From Caryophanales bacterium UBA2253 (lineage in GTDB: Bacteria; Bacillota_I; Bacilli_A; ML615J-28; CAG-698), in assembly GCA_002347755.1 (NCBI GenBank), contig DDXT01000022.1:1-5910 (forward strand): a DNA stretch of 5,910 bases. Reading direction: 5' to 3'. The notes below the pieces were generated by a model, which was not told the origin of the DNA, ran no database searches, and saw nothing but the letters and a program-made list of their open reading frames with translations. Numbering within the stretch: position 1 is the first letter of the stretch; the number at the start of each line of letters is the position of its first letter. Position numbers and translations under genes: made by a program. Positions 5,910-5,910 of the stretch are shown here, piece after piece.

Positions 5910-5910
5910 G

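Overview
The window looks like chromosomal DNA from a low-GC, Firmicutes- or Mollicutes-like bacterium. Promoters are AT-rich with near-consensus sigma-A boxes, Shine-Dalgarno sites are purine-rich, and terminators are intrinsic with U-tracts. There is also a very large lipoprotein with a classic LTGC lipobox. TGA is a real stop (it ends the MATE gene and the right-hand transposase) and tryptophan is TGG, so this is the standard code. That rules out a code-4 Mycoplasma or Spiroplasma but fits Acholeplasma-, Izemoplasma- or Haloplasma-like lineages and other low-GC Firmicutes. The lineage is an inference from style, not from a marker gene.

Layout, left to right. (1) 1-218: a compact, self-contained tRNA-Leu(CAA) transcription unit with promoter, tRNA with encoded CCA, and a strong terminator. 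(2) 222-506, minus strand: the decayed N-terminal part of a DDE transposase/integrase. It still has a good ribosome binding site and start, but carries an internal deletion and lacks the catalytic domain. (3) 639-2143: a monocistronic MATE-family multidrug/cation antiporter gene with its own promoter and intrinsic terminator. (4) 2194-5620: a separate promoter and a 1117-residue surface lipoprotein. It has five InlB/Listeria-Bacteroides-type repeats, an unrecognised central domain of about 245 residues and five degenerate PPC-like beta-sandwich repeats. (5) 5634 to the right edge, minus strand: the C-terminal part of an IS1595-like transposase, converging on the lipoprotein with only 13 bp between the stop codons.

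The genes do not form an operon or an obvious pathway. Each plus-strand unit has its own promoter, and both the tRNA and the MATE gene end in clear terminators. The shared theme is a region flanked by insertion-sequence material, one copy dead and one possibly intact, around an exporter and a repeat-built surface protein. The points most worth a second look are the start region of the lipoprotein, where the best ribosome binding site serves a 5-codon frame overlapping the annotated start, and the protein's unusual domain layout. I found no CRISPR array, toxin-antitoxin pair, riboswitch or clear new defence system.
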